Below are positions 35,701 to 46,931 of a stretch of DNA of 64,000 bases, piece after piece. A program made the position numbers and the translations under genes. Every line of letters begins with the position of its first letter. Position 1 is the stretch's first letter. This DNA comes from Tetrastigma voinierianum (taxonomy: Eukaryota > Streptophyta > Magnoliopsida > Vitales > Vitaceae): assembly GCA_016808115.1 (NCBI GenBank), contig JAEQBH010000722.1, positions 110,834-174,833 of the forward strand, in the 5' to 3' direction. The notes beneath the pieces were generated by a model. It worked only from the letters and a program-made list of their open reading frames with translations. It was not told the DNA's origin and made no database searches.

Positions 35701-37741
35701 GATGCAACACTGTGATCGAAGTAGTACAGCACAGCAATCATAGTTGCTGGAATCAATGCCCCAACAATGTACAGTGGGGGGACATTCAACATTTCCTGCA
35801 AAGTTATACAAAGCATGAGCTTCTGAAAAGTCTTTAAAGGTGATAAAGCAAGAAATGTGAAGCTGAATTTTTTTCCGGAAGGAAGTTTCTCTGTACCTTT
35901 ATAACTGTCCAATTTGAGTATGCACCAGGAGACCATGGATTTGGGCTGAAAAGCCGCCGTGGGATTCCTTTTGGGACATCGTTTACTGGTATATAAGATA
36001 CAGCAGTCCATACAAGCACCATAAATGGGACTCCATAATCCGCAATAAGCCCCCGTAACCATCCTAAAATTTTGAAAATATGTTTAACAGAAAAAAAGTT
36101 AATACCATTAGCAGTTGATAGTATAGACTTCCAACATTCAAGAGAATTCTCCCAACCATAAAAAAATGATTGAAACAAGCAAGTAGTCCCCCTCTCGAAA
36201 AAAAGAGTTTATGATTGCAATAGGTATTGTGAAGCTAGGAAATCCGAATCCTTAAAACGCCAGTAAGTGACTAAGGAGAATTCATTCTTTAACTCTGCGA
36301 TTCAAAAGCTTTAATGCAAAAAATACCTACCATAGCCAGGATCTAGCTCATTTAATTCCTTTAATGCAGTTAGAAGCAAGCCAAAGGACAAAACCAATGC
36401 AAACATTCCATTGCCAAAGCGCCAAGATGGCAGGAATGCAGTTTGGTTAGGATCTTCTCTCCGTGGTATTCCAAATTCCTCCACAACACCCTATAGGATG
36501 AAATTTAGAGTTCAAGGCACTATAAAAGCAGTATGGTGTAGTATTATTTAATTTTCCCTGATGTGTTCTAGAGGAGAAAATATATAGTTCTCAAATGTAT
36601 CACCACAAACAGAAAAAAAGAAAAAGAAAAGAAAAAGAAAGTCTCCAAAAAACCCCCTGGACTCGAAGTTTCCCAGTGGGAAGGTCAATTTTGTGTGCAG
36701 TTCTGTTTGAGAAGCATCCAGTTCTCCCTGCAATCAAAATCATTCTTACAACCCAACAATGAAAGCTCATCAAACACACTCGACCGAATAGCCTGCTGCA
36801 TAAAGAGCACAATTAGCAGACCAAATAATTCACCAGCAACACGCGTGAATCTATTGGATTATAGAGCATGCTCCTAGAATGGCCAGTAAAAACAGCAACA
36901 AGGCAGTCCATACACAAACCCTGAATTCCAACAGAGTGAAGAAATTTATTCCTATGACCAAAAAATTAATCCCAATCTTATCAAAATACTGAGAATTTTC
37001 AGCATGTACCATCCAGTCCAGGCTAAGAAGAGCTCCTGCCCCAAATCCTTCCGGTCCTTCGCAAAGTTAAACATAAATGTGTACATCAAAACTGTTGGTT
37101 CAGCCACTCCAAGTATAAGCAGTGGCTGTCCTCCAACAATTGAGTGGATGATCCCACAGACAGCTGTTGATGCAAGGGTTTGTACTGCAGTTATGGTTCC
37201 GTCTGTCACAAAATCACCAAAAGAAAAACGTATATCAGAGCATCTGCAACCAAAGTGGCAAAGGTAAGAGGATACTGGTAATCAAAAGGATGTCTAACTT
37301 GTGTATCTTTCCAATTGCTCCCCAAAAGATATATATAAAACCGGAATTGCTGAAGCAAAGAATATGTATGTCGTTGGAGCCAGAATCCTGAGTAATACAA
37401 AAACAATGACAGTGGATTTTATAAGACATCCCCAAGAAGAAGAAAATACACCTAAATATTTGCAATAGTTTAATCATGCAAAAGACATGAAGCAATGCTG
37501 TTCTTAACTCAAATGTTTATCCATGTAATAGTAAACTCATCTAGTAAAACCCAAATCCCATGTCATGAATTAAAATCTATAGCAACAAGACAGTACACTT
37601 ATTTCTTAATAGAAAAGAGGAATGAAGGATCACCCACCTGATACCCGAGCGAAAACCGCCAGTCCAGTCTTGCTTATAGCATAAAATTCTTCCTTTGAGA
37701 TCATTCTTGATTCCCCGGAAGGGAACAAATGTTTCTTCCAT
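32720..37741 (-). CDS. BOR1: boron transporter (borate exporter), BOR1-like, with frameshifts
   Basis: BOR proteins are plasma-membrane borate exporters of the anion exchanger (SLC4-like) family that load boron into the xylem. Twelve coding exons by splice sites and similarity: 37741-37638, 37387-37299, 37202-37010, 36920-36785, 36490-36331, 36063-35897, 35795-35622, 35482-35388, 34831-34694, 34605-34289, 33839-33568, 33034-32720; about 2,160 nt, matching the ~700-residue family length. Diagnostic blocks: MEETFVPFRGIKNDLKGRI (start), TYIFFASAIPV, LASTAVCGIIHSIVGGQPLL, LGVAEPTVLMYTFMFNFAKD, SYIPVNDVPKGIPRRLFSP, RKSMRKNVNLGQLYNNMQEA, and the C-terminal ILDEMITRSRGEIRHTQSPK. Exons 1, 3, 6, 7 and 9 are clean. 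Exon 4 has a one-base insertion creating TAG, and exons 8, 10, 11 and 12 hold several 1-2 base indels. It is either a recent pseudogene or a real gene in error-prone assembly. BOR1 versus another BOR paralogue is inferred. Confidence 0.9.
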
Positions 37742-38598
37742 GATCACTTGTATTCGTTTTTCTTATGAGCAAGAAGGGATTACAAGTTCTTTTTTCTTTC
37801 ACAAACAAGAGGTACAAGAGAAGTGACACGAGCAAAAACTATTGAAAACAGACTCGAGAGGCCAACACGATAACTAAATTTGCATCAGTGAGGATAGTGA
37901 TTAGAAACTATGGGCAGAAGGACAAGGACTTCTTCATTATCAACGAATTAGGATAAGCGAGAAAGTAATGGTGCTGATTCATTATTTTTCAATTGTATAA
38001 ATGGCCCCTATTGAGGTCCATGAATAAATGTATACAATTCAAGAACTTTACATTTCAAAGGAAGGTATAAAGAATGATTTTGGATGTATTGATATAAAGA
38101 ACAAAAGAATCAATGAGTAATGAATGGAACTCAAAATTGGGTGGGACTACTGATACTTTCTCTGTTACTTGAATTCCATATCTGAGTAGAAATCAATAGT
38201 ACTAGCGAAAGGAATTCATTTGGAAGTGGTGACCTCAAGATTAACGAAATAAACAGACAATCCCCATTTTTCCTCAGATCTCAGCTAGCGGTTGACTTGG
38301 GAAAAACTCAGATCCATCATTTTCCCTCTTAGTAAACTATCATGAAAGCCTCCTGTTCATCAACTAAGACTATTCCACCCAAAATAAAATGCAGCGAAAA
38401 CCCTTAAGATCAGTTGCATGATCTAATTTTACATGCTATCACCTGAAAAATATCCTCACAAATTAGATAAAAAGGAGAGCTTTAAGGTTCAGAGAGCACA
38501 ATAGCTACAAATTAACGGAGACCCATTATCAGAAACTGGATTTAGATTCTCTATAACAATCTGAAGCAAGTGGGCATTACCTTGAAAGAACAGAAAAA

Positions 38599-38613
38599 TT
38601 AGCGGGAACCCAT
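38599..38613 (-). promoter_or_regulatory. uORF 4 (MGSR)
   Basis: A five-codon frame ending in TAA, 18 nt before the leader-intron donor. Confidence 0.45.
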
Positions 38614-38637
38614 GACTGAAATCTCAAAAGGAATGAT

Positions 38638-38664
38638 CTAGAACAGCTTAGAACACATGGGCAT
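38638..38664 (-). promoter_or_regulatory. uORF 3 (MPMCSKLF)
   Basis: A nine-codon frame including the TAG stop. No known peptide match. Confidence 0.45.
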
Positions 38665-38698
38665 TAGAGAAAAACAAACCCAAACAGCTTCTTGAATG

Positions 38699-38704
38699 TT
38701 ACAT
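38699..38704 (-). promoter_or_regulatory. AUG-UAA minimal uORF 2
   Basis: The minus strand reads AATA ATG TAA CATTC, 83 nt downstream of the first AUG-UAA. The context has A at position -3, favourable for initiation. Confidence 0.6.
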
Positions 38705-38781
38705 TATTCAGTGAAGACCCTAAGAAAAACACCAACAGTTTGGAGAGCTCAGAGAGAACAGAGGAAGACAACAATCTGCAG

Positions 38782-38787
38782 TTACAT
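38782..38787 (-). promoter_or_regulatory. AUG-UAA minimal uORF 1
   Basis: The minus strand reads GTC ATG TAA CTG. It is the first ATG of the predicted leader. It follows TTTCAG, so a splice acceptor directly before it is possible. Confidence 0.6.
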
Positions 38788-38965
38788 GACCTGAAAGAAC
38801 AAAGATGGGCACAGAAATTTATGGGAGACACGGAGAACAAGAAGATTAATATGTACCCAGAAAAGGGTGTGAATGTATAAGAATGACGAAAGCAAGAGAT
38901 TCAGAGATATTTTCGGTATCTTGACGAAAACAAACTCTGGCAGTGGAAGGCTTGCTCGCGTGAAT

Positions 38966-39059
38966 GGTGTGTTAGTGTGTGGTGACTAGGCATAAATAAA
39001 TCTTTCTCTGCGGTTGAAAAGAAGGGAAAAAAAAAAACCCACAAAGTGTTTCAGGGGGT

Positions 39060-39094
<35 letters not shown>

Positions 39095-39100
39095 AATTCA
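38966..39100 (-). promoter_or_regulatory. core promoter of borate exporter
   Basis: On the minus strand a TATA-like TTTATTTATG lies at about 38,991-39,000. Upstream is an uninterrupted (CT)n tract (39,060-39,091), a pyrimidine patch common in plant promoters. The start site near 38,965 is inferred from the TATA spacing. Confidence 0.45.
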
Positions 39101-42056
39101 GTTAAAATAATGAAAATGGTGAAAATGTGATTGGCTGATTTGGGTTGATGACTGTTTGGAGTTCGGTACACTATCTTACCACGTACCAGTTACCTGTGCT
39201 GGAGCTTTGCAGGAGAGACCGAAGGGGGAAGACAGAGAGAGACAGAGACAAAAACAGTGATGCAGCTGAATGGGATAGGAAATCAGGTGGCTAGTATTTT
39301 CAACCAAATAATTAAATGCCTGAAAATGACCCAAATTCAGGAACACATACTTGAATAACTTCATCATCTACTCAGCATTCTACACTAATACTCCCTTACG
39401 TCTTCTAAATCTACACTTCACACCTCACCCTCACCCCTAGGCTTAATCTGAAACCACCAACATTCTTTCTTTCCACTACCTGCTTTGAATTTTTACTTAG
39501 ATTCAAAGCAAATTTCCAAACTTAATAGCTAGGCCTTCATCCTATGTGAGAGATAATAGGTGCAGAGAATGTTGTCACTATTTTATCTTTTTTGGCCCAC
39601 GAAATAATAGAGGTTTTTTTTCTCTTTTAATTTTGTGTATTTTTGTAATTTTATTATATCCATGCTTATTATAAATAACCTAATATATAACTCTATTTGA
39701 TGATAATGAAAGTTGTAAGAGCTTACAAAATTATTTTTTTATCCGAAAACAAGTCGAACAAAGTTAAAAAACATTAAAACATTGTGATTCGATAACAAGA
39801 ACAATTTATAACATCAAAATCAAGGCTTTTGCGTGCTTTTTAAAAATCGCTCTCACAATAGTTTTTAAAAACATGAATTAAACAGGTCTTTAATCGTCGT
39901 CTTCATAGATGTAGACACTATTGAATCATGTAAATTTGTGTGTTTATTCTTCTCTTTTAGTTTTCGTATATGATTTATCATTGTTTACTAGACGAATATG
40001 TATACTTATTCTTTAAGGCATTGGGGATTTATATCGTCATTAACTTCAAGACTTTATACTATCCGAATAACCACTATCATATAAAAAAAAAAGTAGTACT
40101 TATTCACAAAATCCCATTGAAAAAAGTGATTAATTTTCTTCAAATCTAAGTCTACAATAAATTCAAAGATATGGGTCATAAATTAATTTATAAATACAGT
40201 GACATGGGAAATAAATCTTTGGAATTGAAGCACATTTGTGTTGTGGGCTTTGCTTGAATGGTGGATTTAGGGACTGATATGAATATATTTTACCTATTGA
40301 ATATGAAATTCATGGAAAGGAAAACAAGAAATCTTACAAGTAAATTAGAAATGATTGGGGGCAATTGATATTATTATCTTGTTGGAGAAGCATTTCAAAA
40401 GCCTAATAATGAGGAGGTTAGCAACAAATTGAAAATGGAAACAGATAATTATTATTGCTCAGATTTAGATTAATTAGGGTTTATCTAGAAACAAAATGGT
40501 ACTAGGTACATCCAATCTTGCCCTACTATATATAGTAGGGTTGTTAATGTAATTATGTCAAATTGAGAAGGTCAAAACCTGTAAGTGAAAGCAACACAGA
40601 TAGCTTCAAAGGACAACTCAACCTAATCATCAGCATGAATTATATGGCCAATGACAGATAATATAATGTTGGTCAATACCTGCCCTTACCTTTTTTTTTT
40701 TTTTTAATTTAATAATTGACGTTATTGCACTACATATAATAAATTGTTTAAGGCTAATTTTTTTTCTTGAATTGTTTAAAGCTATCCAAATTGAATGTGT
40801 TCTTTCAATACGTTAATAAAATATAAGTGCTATCGTAACGAACAAAGCGTGATTGATGATTGAGTTGGCTTGGTCAAATAAATATTTTTGACATATTATA
40901 TTCGATAACCATTTTCATATCTTAAAGACAATTATTTTGCATGGTGAACTGTATTGAATTATATATTTTACATTTTTTTTTATGTTTTCTTTGCAATTAT
41001 TCATAAATCAATGTGCCAAAACACTAGAAATGAAAATATACCTAAGTTTTTTTTTTACAATTATTTACTTTATAATATAATATCAGAATATTTTTATTCT
41101 TAAAGAAACTCTTAACACAATCCCTTCCCTATGTCTTGTCCTATCTTTAATCACCGAGTTATATCTTATCAGTCCCAAGCCACAGTCTACGTTCTTTCTC
41201 ATCTTCAACCAAACACTCACCCAAAGAAGAGCACAACAACCTAAAAAATCTCAAACTTTGAAGTGGACTCTTGAACATCCTCATGGGCATGCATATTCTT
41301 CATTTCATAGTACGTAAATTAAGAATTAAACCCTAACCCACTCTCTAAGTAAATTATTATTTATGGAATTAAAATATACCCAAGTTGGCTATGAGTTTGA
41401 AGATATTGCGAAAAACTATGCCCTTACCTTTGTCGTGCTGGATCAGACTAGCTACTCTTTCTGTCTTCTTTGGTTGGAGCTTTTGTGTTATCTCATTATC
41501 TTCTTTATCCTATTTTAATACAAAGCCTCATGCCCAAATCCCCACTTACATTATTTTTTAAATATTAAAAAAATATATATATTGCACAGTTCACACTGAA
41601 TTTATTTTAACTTTTGGGAAGACTGCCTTTTCAATGTTTTCATACATTTTATTTCAAAAAATCACAAAATTGAAACCTCTAAGATTAATTTATATTTTAT
41701 ATGCTCATTGGAGAAAAGGAAATATATAATGTTGAAAAATTGATGGATACTATGGAGAAGAGAAACATACTAATATTAGTTTATATAATAAACTCTTGAT
41801 TTTACAAAATCACTCATTATCTATTTGAAAAAGAAATAAGAAGAAGAAAATTACAAGAAAAAGGCTTAAACAAGTTCTTGGAATAAGCATTTTCAAGCAT
41901 TTGGGATTGATCAAGCATTTTCAAGCATTTTATAAAACATTTATGGTTGAAAGAGTGATTACAAAGATGAAATGACTCTTTGTCATCCTTTTTTTTTTTT
42001 AATAAACTCTTTGTCATCCTTAATATCTTAAAATTGTAATGTTCTAAAATATAAAT
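39101..42056. other. AT-rich upstream intergenic region
   Basis: No gene is supported. A passage at 39,820-39,900 (TTTTTAAAAATCGCTCTCAC) has the look of a MITE fragment, with a related word set at 42,770-42,830. A perfect 20-bp palindrome is at 40,521-40,540. Everything else is unassigned. Confidence 0.6.
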
Positions 42057-42300
42057 ATATGTTTAATTCACACATTAAATATATATTTAATCTCATATAT
42101 TACAAATTTATGATCTTCATCAACCTCATAAGTTTTGTGACAATCTAAAACTTTATTCATATGTTTAATGCATACATTAAACATGATTTACTATCAAATG
42201 TTACAAACTCAAGGTCTTCCTCAACCTATAAGTTTTGTAACATTTCATATGTTTAATCTTCTCATTAAACATGATTTATTTTCAAATGTAACAACTTTAT
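42057..42300. repeat. imperfect tandem repeat, about 90-100 bp unit
   Basis: Units start with ATATGTTTAAT at 42,057, 42,159 and 42,247. Each contains CATTAAA, an ATTACAAA/GTTACAAA block, a CTTC-TCAACCT block and AAGTTTTGT in the first two. The third unit is truncated. Confidence 0.8.
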
Positions 42301-45084
42301 TTCATGATTGAATGAATAACTCCTTTTAGAAAATAAATGCTTAAAAGTGTAACTCTTCTTACACTTAAAAAGATAATCAAAAGTGAAATTATTCATATAT
42401 TTAAAATATTATAAAATATATATCTCAAACTTATCTTTAACCAACATATATGATTATAAATATATAATATATAAGAGATGAGAAAGATAATTTTTGTATA
42501 ATTGAAAAGAAATTATAGATATTTTCACCAAATTCCATTTCGCATCCATTTTTTTAATGAAAATTCTTTAATTTTGTTGGAATTTGTAAAAGATTCTTTA
42601 TCACAAAAATGCATCCATTTATCATACCTTTATCATTTTTTGGGGTTAAGATGAGGAGGTCTTATAGTTATTGTTTGGAGTTACAAGACTAAAGGTCTAT
42701 TTGTCTACAATTTTTTAAAACACTAAATTCATAAATAATAGCAAGCAAGAACATCAAATGATGTTTTGCGCGCTTCAAAACTATCCCCGATAAGAGTTTT
42801 CCAAAACAAGAATCAAACATACCTTAAATTTTTTGTACCTGTTGGGCACTGTCTCCAACCACTCTTCAAAATGTTTAATATTGTTTTCACAAATTACGTT
42901 TGATACAAGTTTTGATATTATATGCGATAAATTTTTCTTAAATCGATAACATGTTTTAAAACTTAGACTTAAAATAGACAATATTTATACGATTGAGTGT
43001 AAACCATGGCAAATAAAGTCACAATCGATCCCTTTCCAAGATTAAACACCATACTTTTGGTAATTACTACAAGAAAATGAATTTCCTACATGTGAGTGGA
43101 TTGTTACTAAAAATTATCATTCGCTTATTATAAAAATAGAAAGGGGTATTTGAAATGATAAACTATTAGAAAGTGTTTGGTGGATTTTCTAGTGGAATTT
43201 TCAAAACATACAAAAAGTATCGAAATTTTAGTAAATATGTGAGCGTGCCAGGAAATTAAATTATTTCCAAACTAAAACTATGTCGAAATTTGGCTTCTAC
43301 TCAAACGAAAAATGGATTTCCTAATTCCCTTGACAATTTCCTAGATTCTAAGTAAAAAAATGCCTTGAAAATTAGATTGCATTGATTGAATTGAAAGTTA
43401 AGAGGAAACTTAATGAACTAACTTGAAAAATAGTAAATTCCATTATAGAATTGGACTAAAAATCAAATGGTGAAACAAGAAAACTTTGAAGTAATAAAAT
43501 GTTTGGAAAAAAGACATATAAAACTAAGCTAGGAATCTTGAAAAGACAATTGTTGAACTTGTAGAAAAATAAGATAAATGCTTAAAGGCTTTTGCTCGGT
43601 TTTGAGTGTTCAATCATCGGTCTTTTTGGTCAAATGCTTTGATTCCCTTTTATAAAGGTTCAGTGGTTCAAGCGACTACCCAAGTTCCCTTCTTCATATT
43701 CTTCCTCAATTGTCGTCCCACTCTCCCAGTGAACACTGCTTCAATTAACTTCTTCCCTGGAGAAATCGCTCCTCCCCACTATTTGCTTGGGGAGTACTCC
43801 TTTTATAACTTCTTCATATCTCATAGTCCTTTTATCTTACCTTTACACATGTCCTTGATTTTTTCCACTACCTTGGCTTGCCATATCTTCAACCTCTTTA
43901 CATAGTTGTTCTTCCAAGTATCTTTCCTCCGATATTTATTTTGTATAGCCATATGACCATTTTCTTCAATTTAAAAATTTTATGGGCGGGAGAAATAACT
44001 ATTAGGCTTTGAGAAATAAACCTTGGACTAACATCTTCTTGAGTTGGGCTCGTATAGTTTTGGCTTGACATATCCATTCAGCCAATTCTATTATCATTTA
44101 GGTTAAAAAATTATTTTTAGTATCAACAAAAAGCTATCCTACCCAAATTTTATACCACCTATCTTATTTTTATTAATCCTAACATGGTGGGGCTTGAAAC
44201 TAGCAAATTGAGTTGTCACACCCACATTAATTTTATTTAATTTAATTTTCTTGAAATGTTATTCTCTTAGAATTGTTAGCCTGAGGCGCTTGGATTATCT
44301 TAAAATAATCAGTGCCTCTCTTTCTCTAATGACTTCTTTTTTATGTAAACCAAGCAACCAAAAACGACGGTTAACGATTGTAATATTATATTTCCATGTA
44401 ATTAAAATACTAATCTAATACGGACGGTTAACGATTTCAATATTATACTTTCAAGTATTTAAAAACATATTAAAATATACATGATTAACAATTTATATTT
44501 TATAAACGTATTGTTCATATCTAGTTGATTTTTGACACGGTAGGAACTTACTTTTCTTACTAAAATAATTTTCGTGATAAGTATACAAAGAATATAATGG
44601 AAGAATAAAAACGATTTATTAAAAAACATGCCGTAAAAAATAATTACTGAGGTGATAACCTTTAATCACTAATGATACTATCTAACTAATTATGTATATT
44701 ATCTTAAATAATCGATTAAGGTAGTACCTATAATTAGTTAAGGAAGTATCTTTTTCTGAAAATCGATTATTTTTTCTTTACATGTTTTGAATTATTTATT
44801 TTTTATTATTTATACGTTTTTTATCTTTATTTTCAAATCAATAACTACATGCATACTCTTCCCTAAAATATTTTAATAAGAAAAGTGTGTTTCCTCCGTG
44901 TAAAAAATCAACAAGATATGAACATACTTTCTTAAAATATAAATTTCAAGTATCCTAAAAGTTTTATTATTATGTAGTCTAAAAATATTATATTTTACCA
45001 TTTGGTTACTGTATCAAATGATATAGGTAAAATATCTTTAACCAGCCTACTGCCATCTTAAGTGGATGATTACATGAAATTTGA
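42301..45084. other. AT-rich intergenic region
   Basis: No gene or RNA is supported. The plus-strand frame at 43,606-43,905 has no recognisable domain; the surrounding CTTTTATAAAGG looks promoter- or LTR-like but is isolated. Confidence 0.6.
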
Positions 45085-45213
45085 TTTTTTTTTTTTAACA
45101 TCTATTTACTTTACATATTAAATTATTATTTTATAATATTCTATTCTTAAAAAGATTTGAGTCCAAACCCTTTTATTCCGTTCCACTCTTTTATCATTTA
45201 AGTCAGATCGCAA
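45085..45213 (-). mobile_element. SINE copy
   Basis: Minus-strand copy with an A-box-like head (GACTTAAATGATAAAAG), a B-box-like GGTTTGGACTCAAATC, a body ending AAGTAAATAGATGTTAAAAA, and a poly-A tail seen as poly-T at 45,085. Confidence 0.55.
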
Positions 45214-45839
45214 AACCGAAATTTGAATTATTTTTAAACAACTATATTTTGTGATTATTTTTATATACAAGAATGGAAATGCGCTTTTTCTTTTCTTAAT
45301 TGTAAATTATATTTTATTTTTTAAATGGTTCAGTTATTGTCGAGAACAAACTATAAAAATAATTAAAAATATCTTAAGCTTATTCTAAATTTTTAAAAAT
45401 TTATTAAACATCTGTTTTTCCAAGTTAAAAAAGTAATTTTTTTAAATTCTAAAAAATTGAAGAATAACTTAGCGTGAAGAAACCATCTTCAATTTTTAAT
45501 TCCAAAAGATAAAAAAAAAGAAAAGAAAATATAATCTAATGATGTGTTCACAAAGGCAAAATCGTGCTTGCCTAGGCATGAAAAATTCTAGACAATGATG
45601 CACTTATTTTCAATATTATACATTTTTAGTAATAATAGACACGCGTCGTACAGAGTTAGCATTCAATAGGTGTTAAAAGGTACAACAGAAGAAAATATTA
45701 TGTCATGAACTCATTAGGCCATATCCATTAGAGGGTGGTGCATGCTGCTATTTAAACAAAAAATTAAAATTAAATTATGTTTCACCCTTTATCCAAATTT
45801 GACTATGCAAGATGATTTATTGCTCCAACGTCAGCTATA

Positions 45840-46060
45840 TTGGTGTCACATTTCATATCGGATAGGGAATAAATTTTCTGGTATTACATAAATATAAACT
45901 CCTCTCAACCTAATATATGTGTTTTAAAGCTTTAAGGGCCTTTTTGGTCAAAAGCAGATAATATTTATATGGTTGGTTGAATGTTACAAATGCCAGACAA
46001 AGCTCGATCCCAACATTAATTCTAGAGGGTATCTATTCACTGACTTTATATGAAGTATTA
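45840..46060. repeat. dispersed repeat copy 1, GTTTTAAAGC type
   Basis: It contains CCTCTCAACCTAATATATGT, then GTTTTAAAGCTTTAAGGGCC, then AAAAGCAGATAATATTTATA and GCTCGATCCCAAC. The same sequence of blocks occurs at 46,133, 60,385 and 60,603. Confidence 0.55.
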
Positions 46061-46132
46061 TCCGTTTAACCATAATCCCACGACATAACCCTAGCTTTAT
46101 TACAACATGACATTGTATCTAAGGAAAATTGT

Positions 46133-46315
46133 TTGTCACATCCCACATCAATGTTAAGAAACTTCATAAAGACTACACTCATATGTTCGGTAGTTTCTCC
46201 TCTCAACATAATAGACGTGTTTTAAAGCCGTAGCGACCTTTGCCCTGTGTAGCCGACAATATCTACATATTGGGCCGAAGTCTTTACTAATCGATCTCCT
46301 ACGATGTATAAATAA
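46133..46315. repeat. dispersed repeat copy 2, GTTTTAAAGC type
   Basis: It begins TTGTCACATCCCACATC and contains CTCTCAACATAATAGACGTG, TTTTAAAGCCGTAGCGACC and GCCGACAATATCTACATATT. The Tat-lineage element is inserted just to its right. Confidence 0.6.
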
Positions 46316-46326
46316 GATATACATAT

Positions 46327-46931
46327 TGCTGTTACCTTTGACATCCGACCTCCGGGCATCAACGACACAATGTGAACTTACAAAAAGGGCAATCTCACTA
46401 CGCTGCCGACCGCCTTCCGCGATTGAACCGCGAAAATATGGAGAAGAAGAAGAAGAGGAAGAAGAAAGTATGCACAATTGGAATTCCTTCCCCCTTCCCT
46501 CGTAAGGGATCTTCCTGATTTATAGAAAATTGTTGTCGAATCTCCCTCCTATCTCAATGAATTTCATTTGCGATAAATACGCTTTTCCTTATCTGTGATC
46601 GATTCCCTTATCAAAGATTATTCCTCCTGTATATGAGATTTGAAACTATGAATTCATGATAAATATCCTTTCAAGGTGATTTCGTGATTTATTTATTTAT
46701 CAATAAACGAACTCGCCATATACTAAGGGTGGTCGTCGAGGACTTAAAACCTAGACGAGCTTACCTGCCGGCACTGGGGAGGTACCTAAATTTTTACAAA
46801 CGGGCTTTGATTCTCCTTGTCTTAGTAGCGCCTCGGCGGTGGGCTTCGTCGCTTCATCGCGGCCAAAGCGCCTCAAGCCAAATAAGCCTTGGGCACATTG
46901 AGTAGTGGGTCTAAAGACCGTAGTACTCAAT
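46327..46931 (-). repeat. 3' LTR of Tat-lineage element
   Basis: It shares with the right LTR TGYTGTTACCTT..GACCTCCG near the outer edge, AATGTGAAC, CTCGT..GGATCTTC, the TATCAATAACGAAC block, and GAGTAGTGGGTCTAAAGACC near the inner edge. A minus-strand polypurine tract (GAGAAAAGGGG, 46,933-46,943) lies just inside. Confidence 0.88.

Larger units (their letters stand above)
38581..38965 (-). promoter_or_regulatory. 5' leader exon of borate exporter with four short uORFs
   Basis: The exon runs from a TATA-proximal start (approximate) to a clear donor, CAAG|GTAATG, at 38,581/38,580; a leader intron would then reach to just upstream of the ATG at 37,741. In 5'-3' order the only ATGs are ATGTAA, ATGTAA, a 9-codon uORF and a 5-codon uORF. 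AUG-stop uORFs cause boron-dependent ribosome stalling on the boric acid channel mRNA NIP5;1, and uORF-based repression has been reported for Arabidopsis BOR1. Regulation here is inferred, not shown. Confidence 0.65.

Noticed and set aside
36548..36733. Open minus-strand frame between borate exporter exons 4 and 5 (MQGELDASQTELH..).
   Set aside because: It does not match the BOR family and lies in an intron; exon 5 at 36,331-36,490 supplies the expected sequence.
43606..43905. 99-codon plus-strand frame.
   Set aside because: No domain, no homologous structure recalled, and the surroundings look repeat-derived; not called as a gene.
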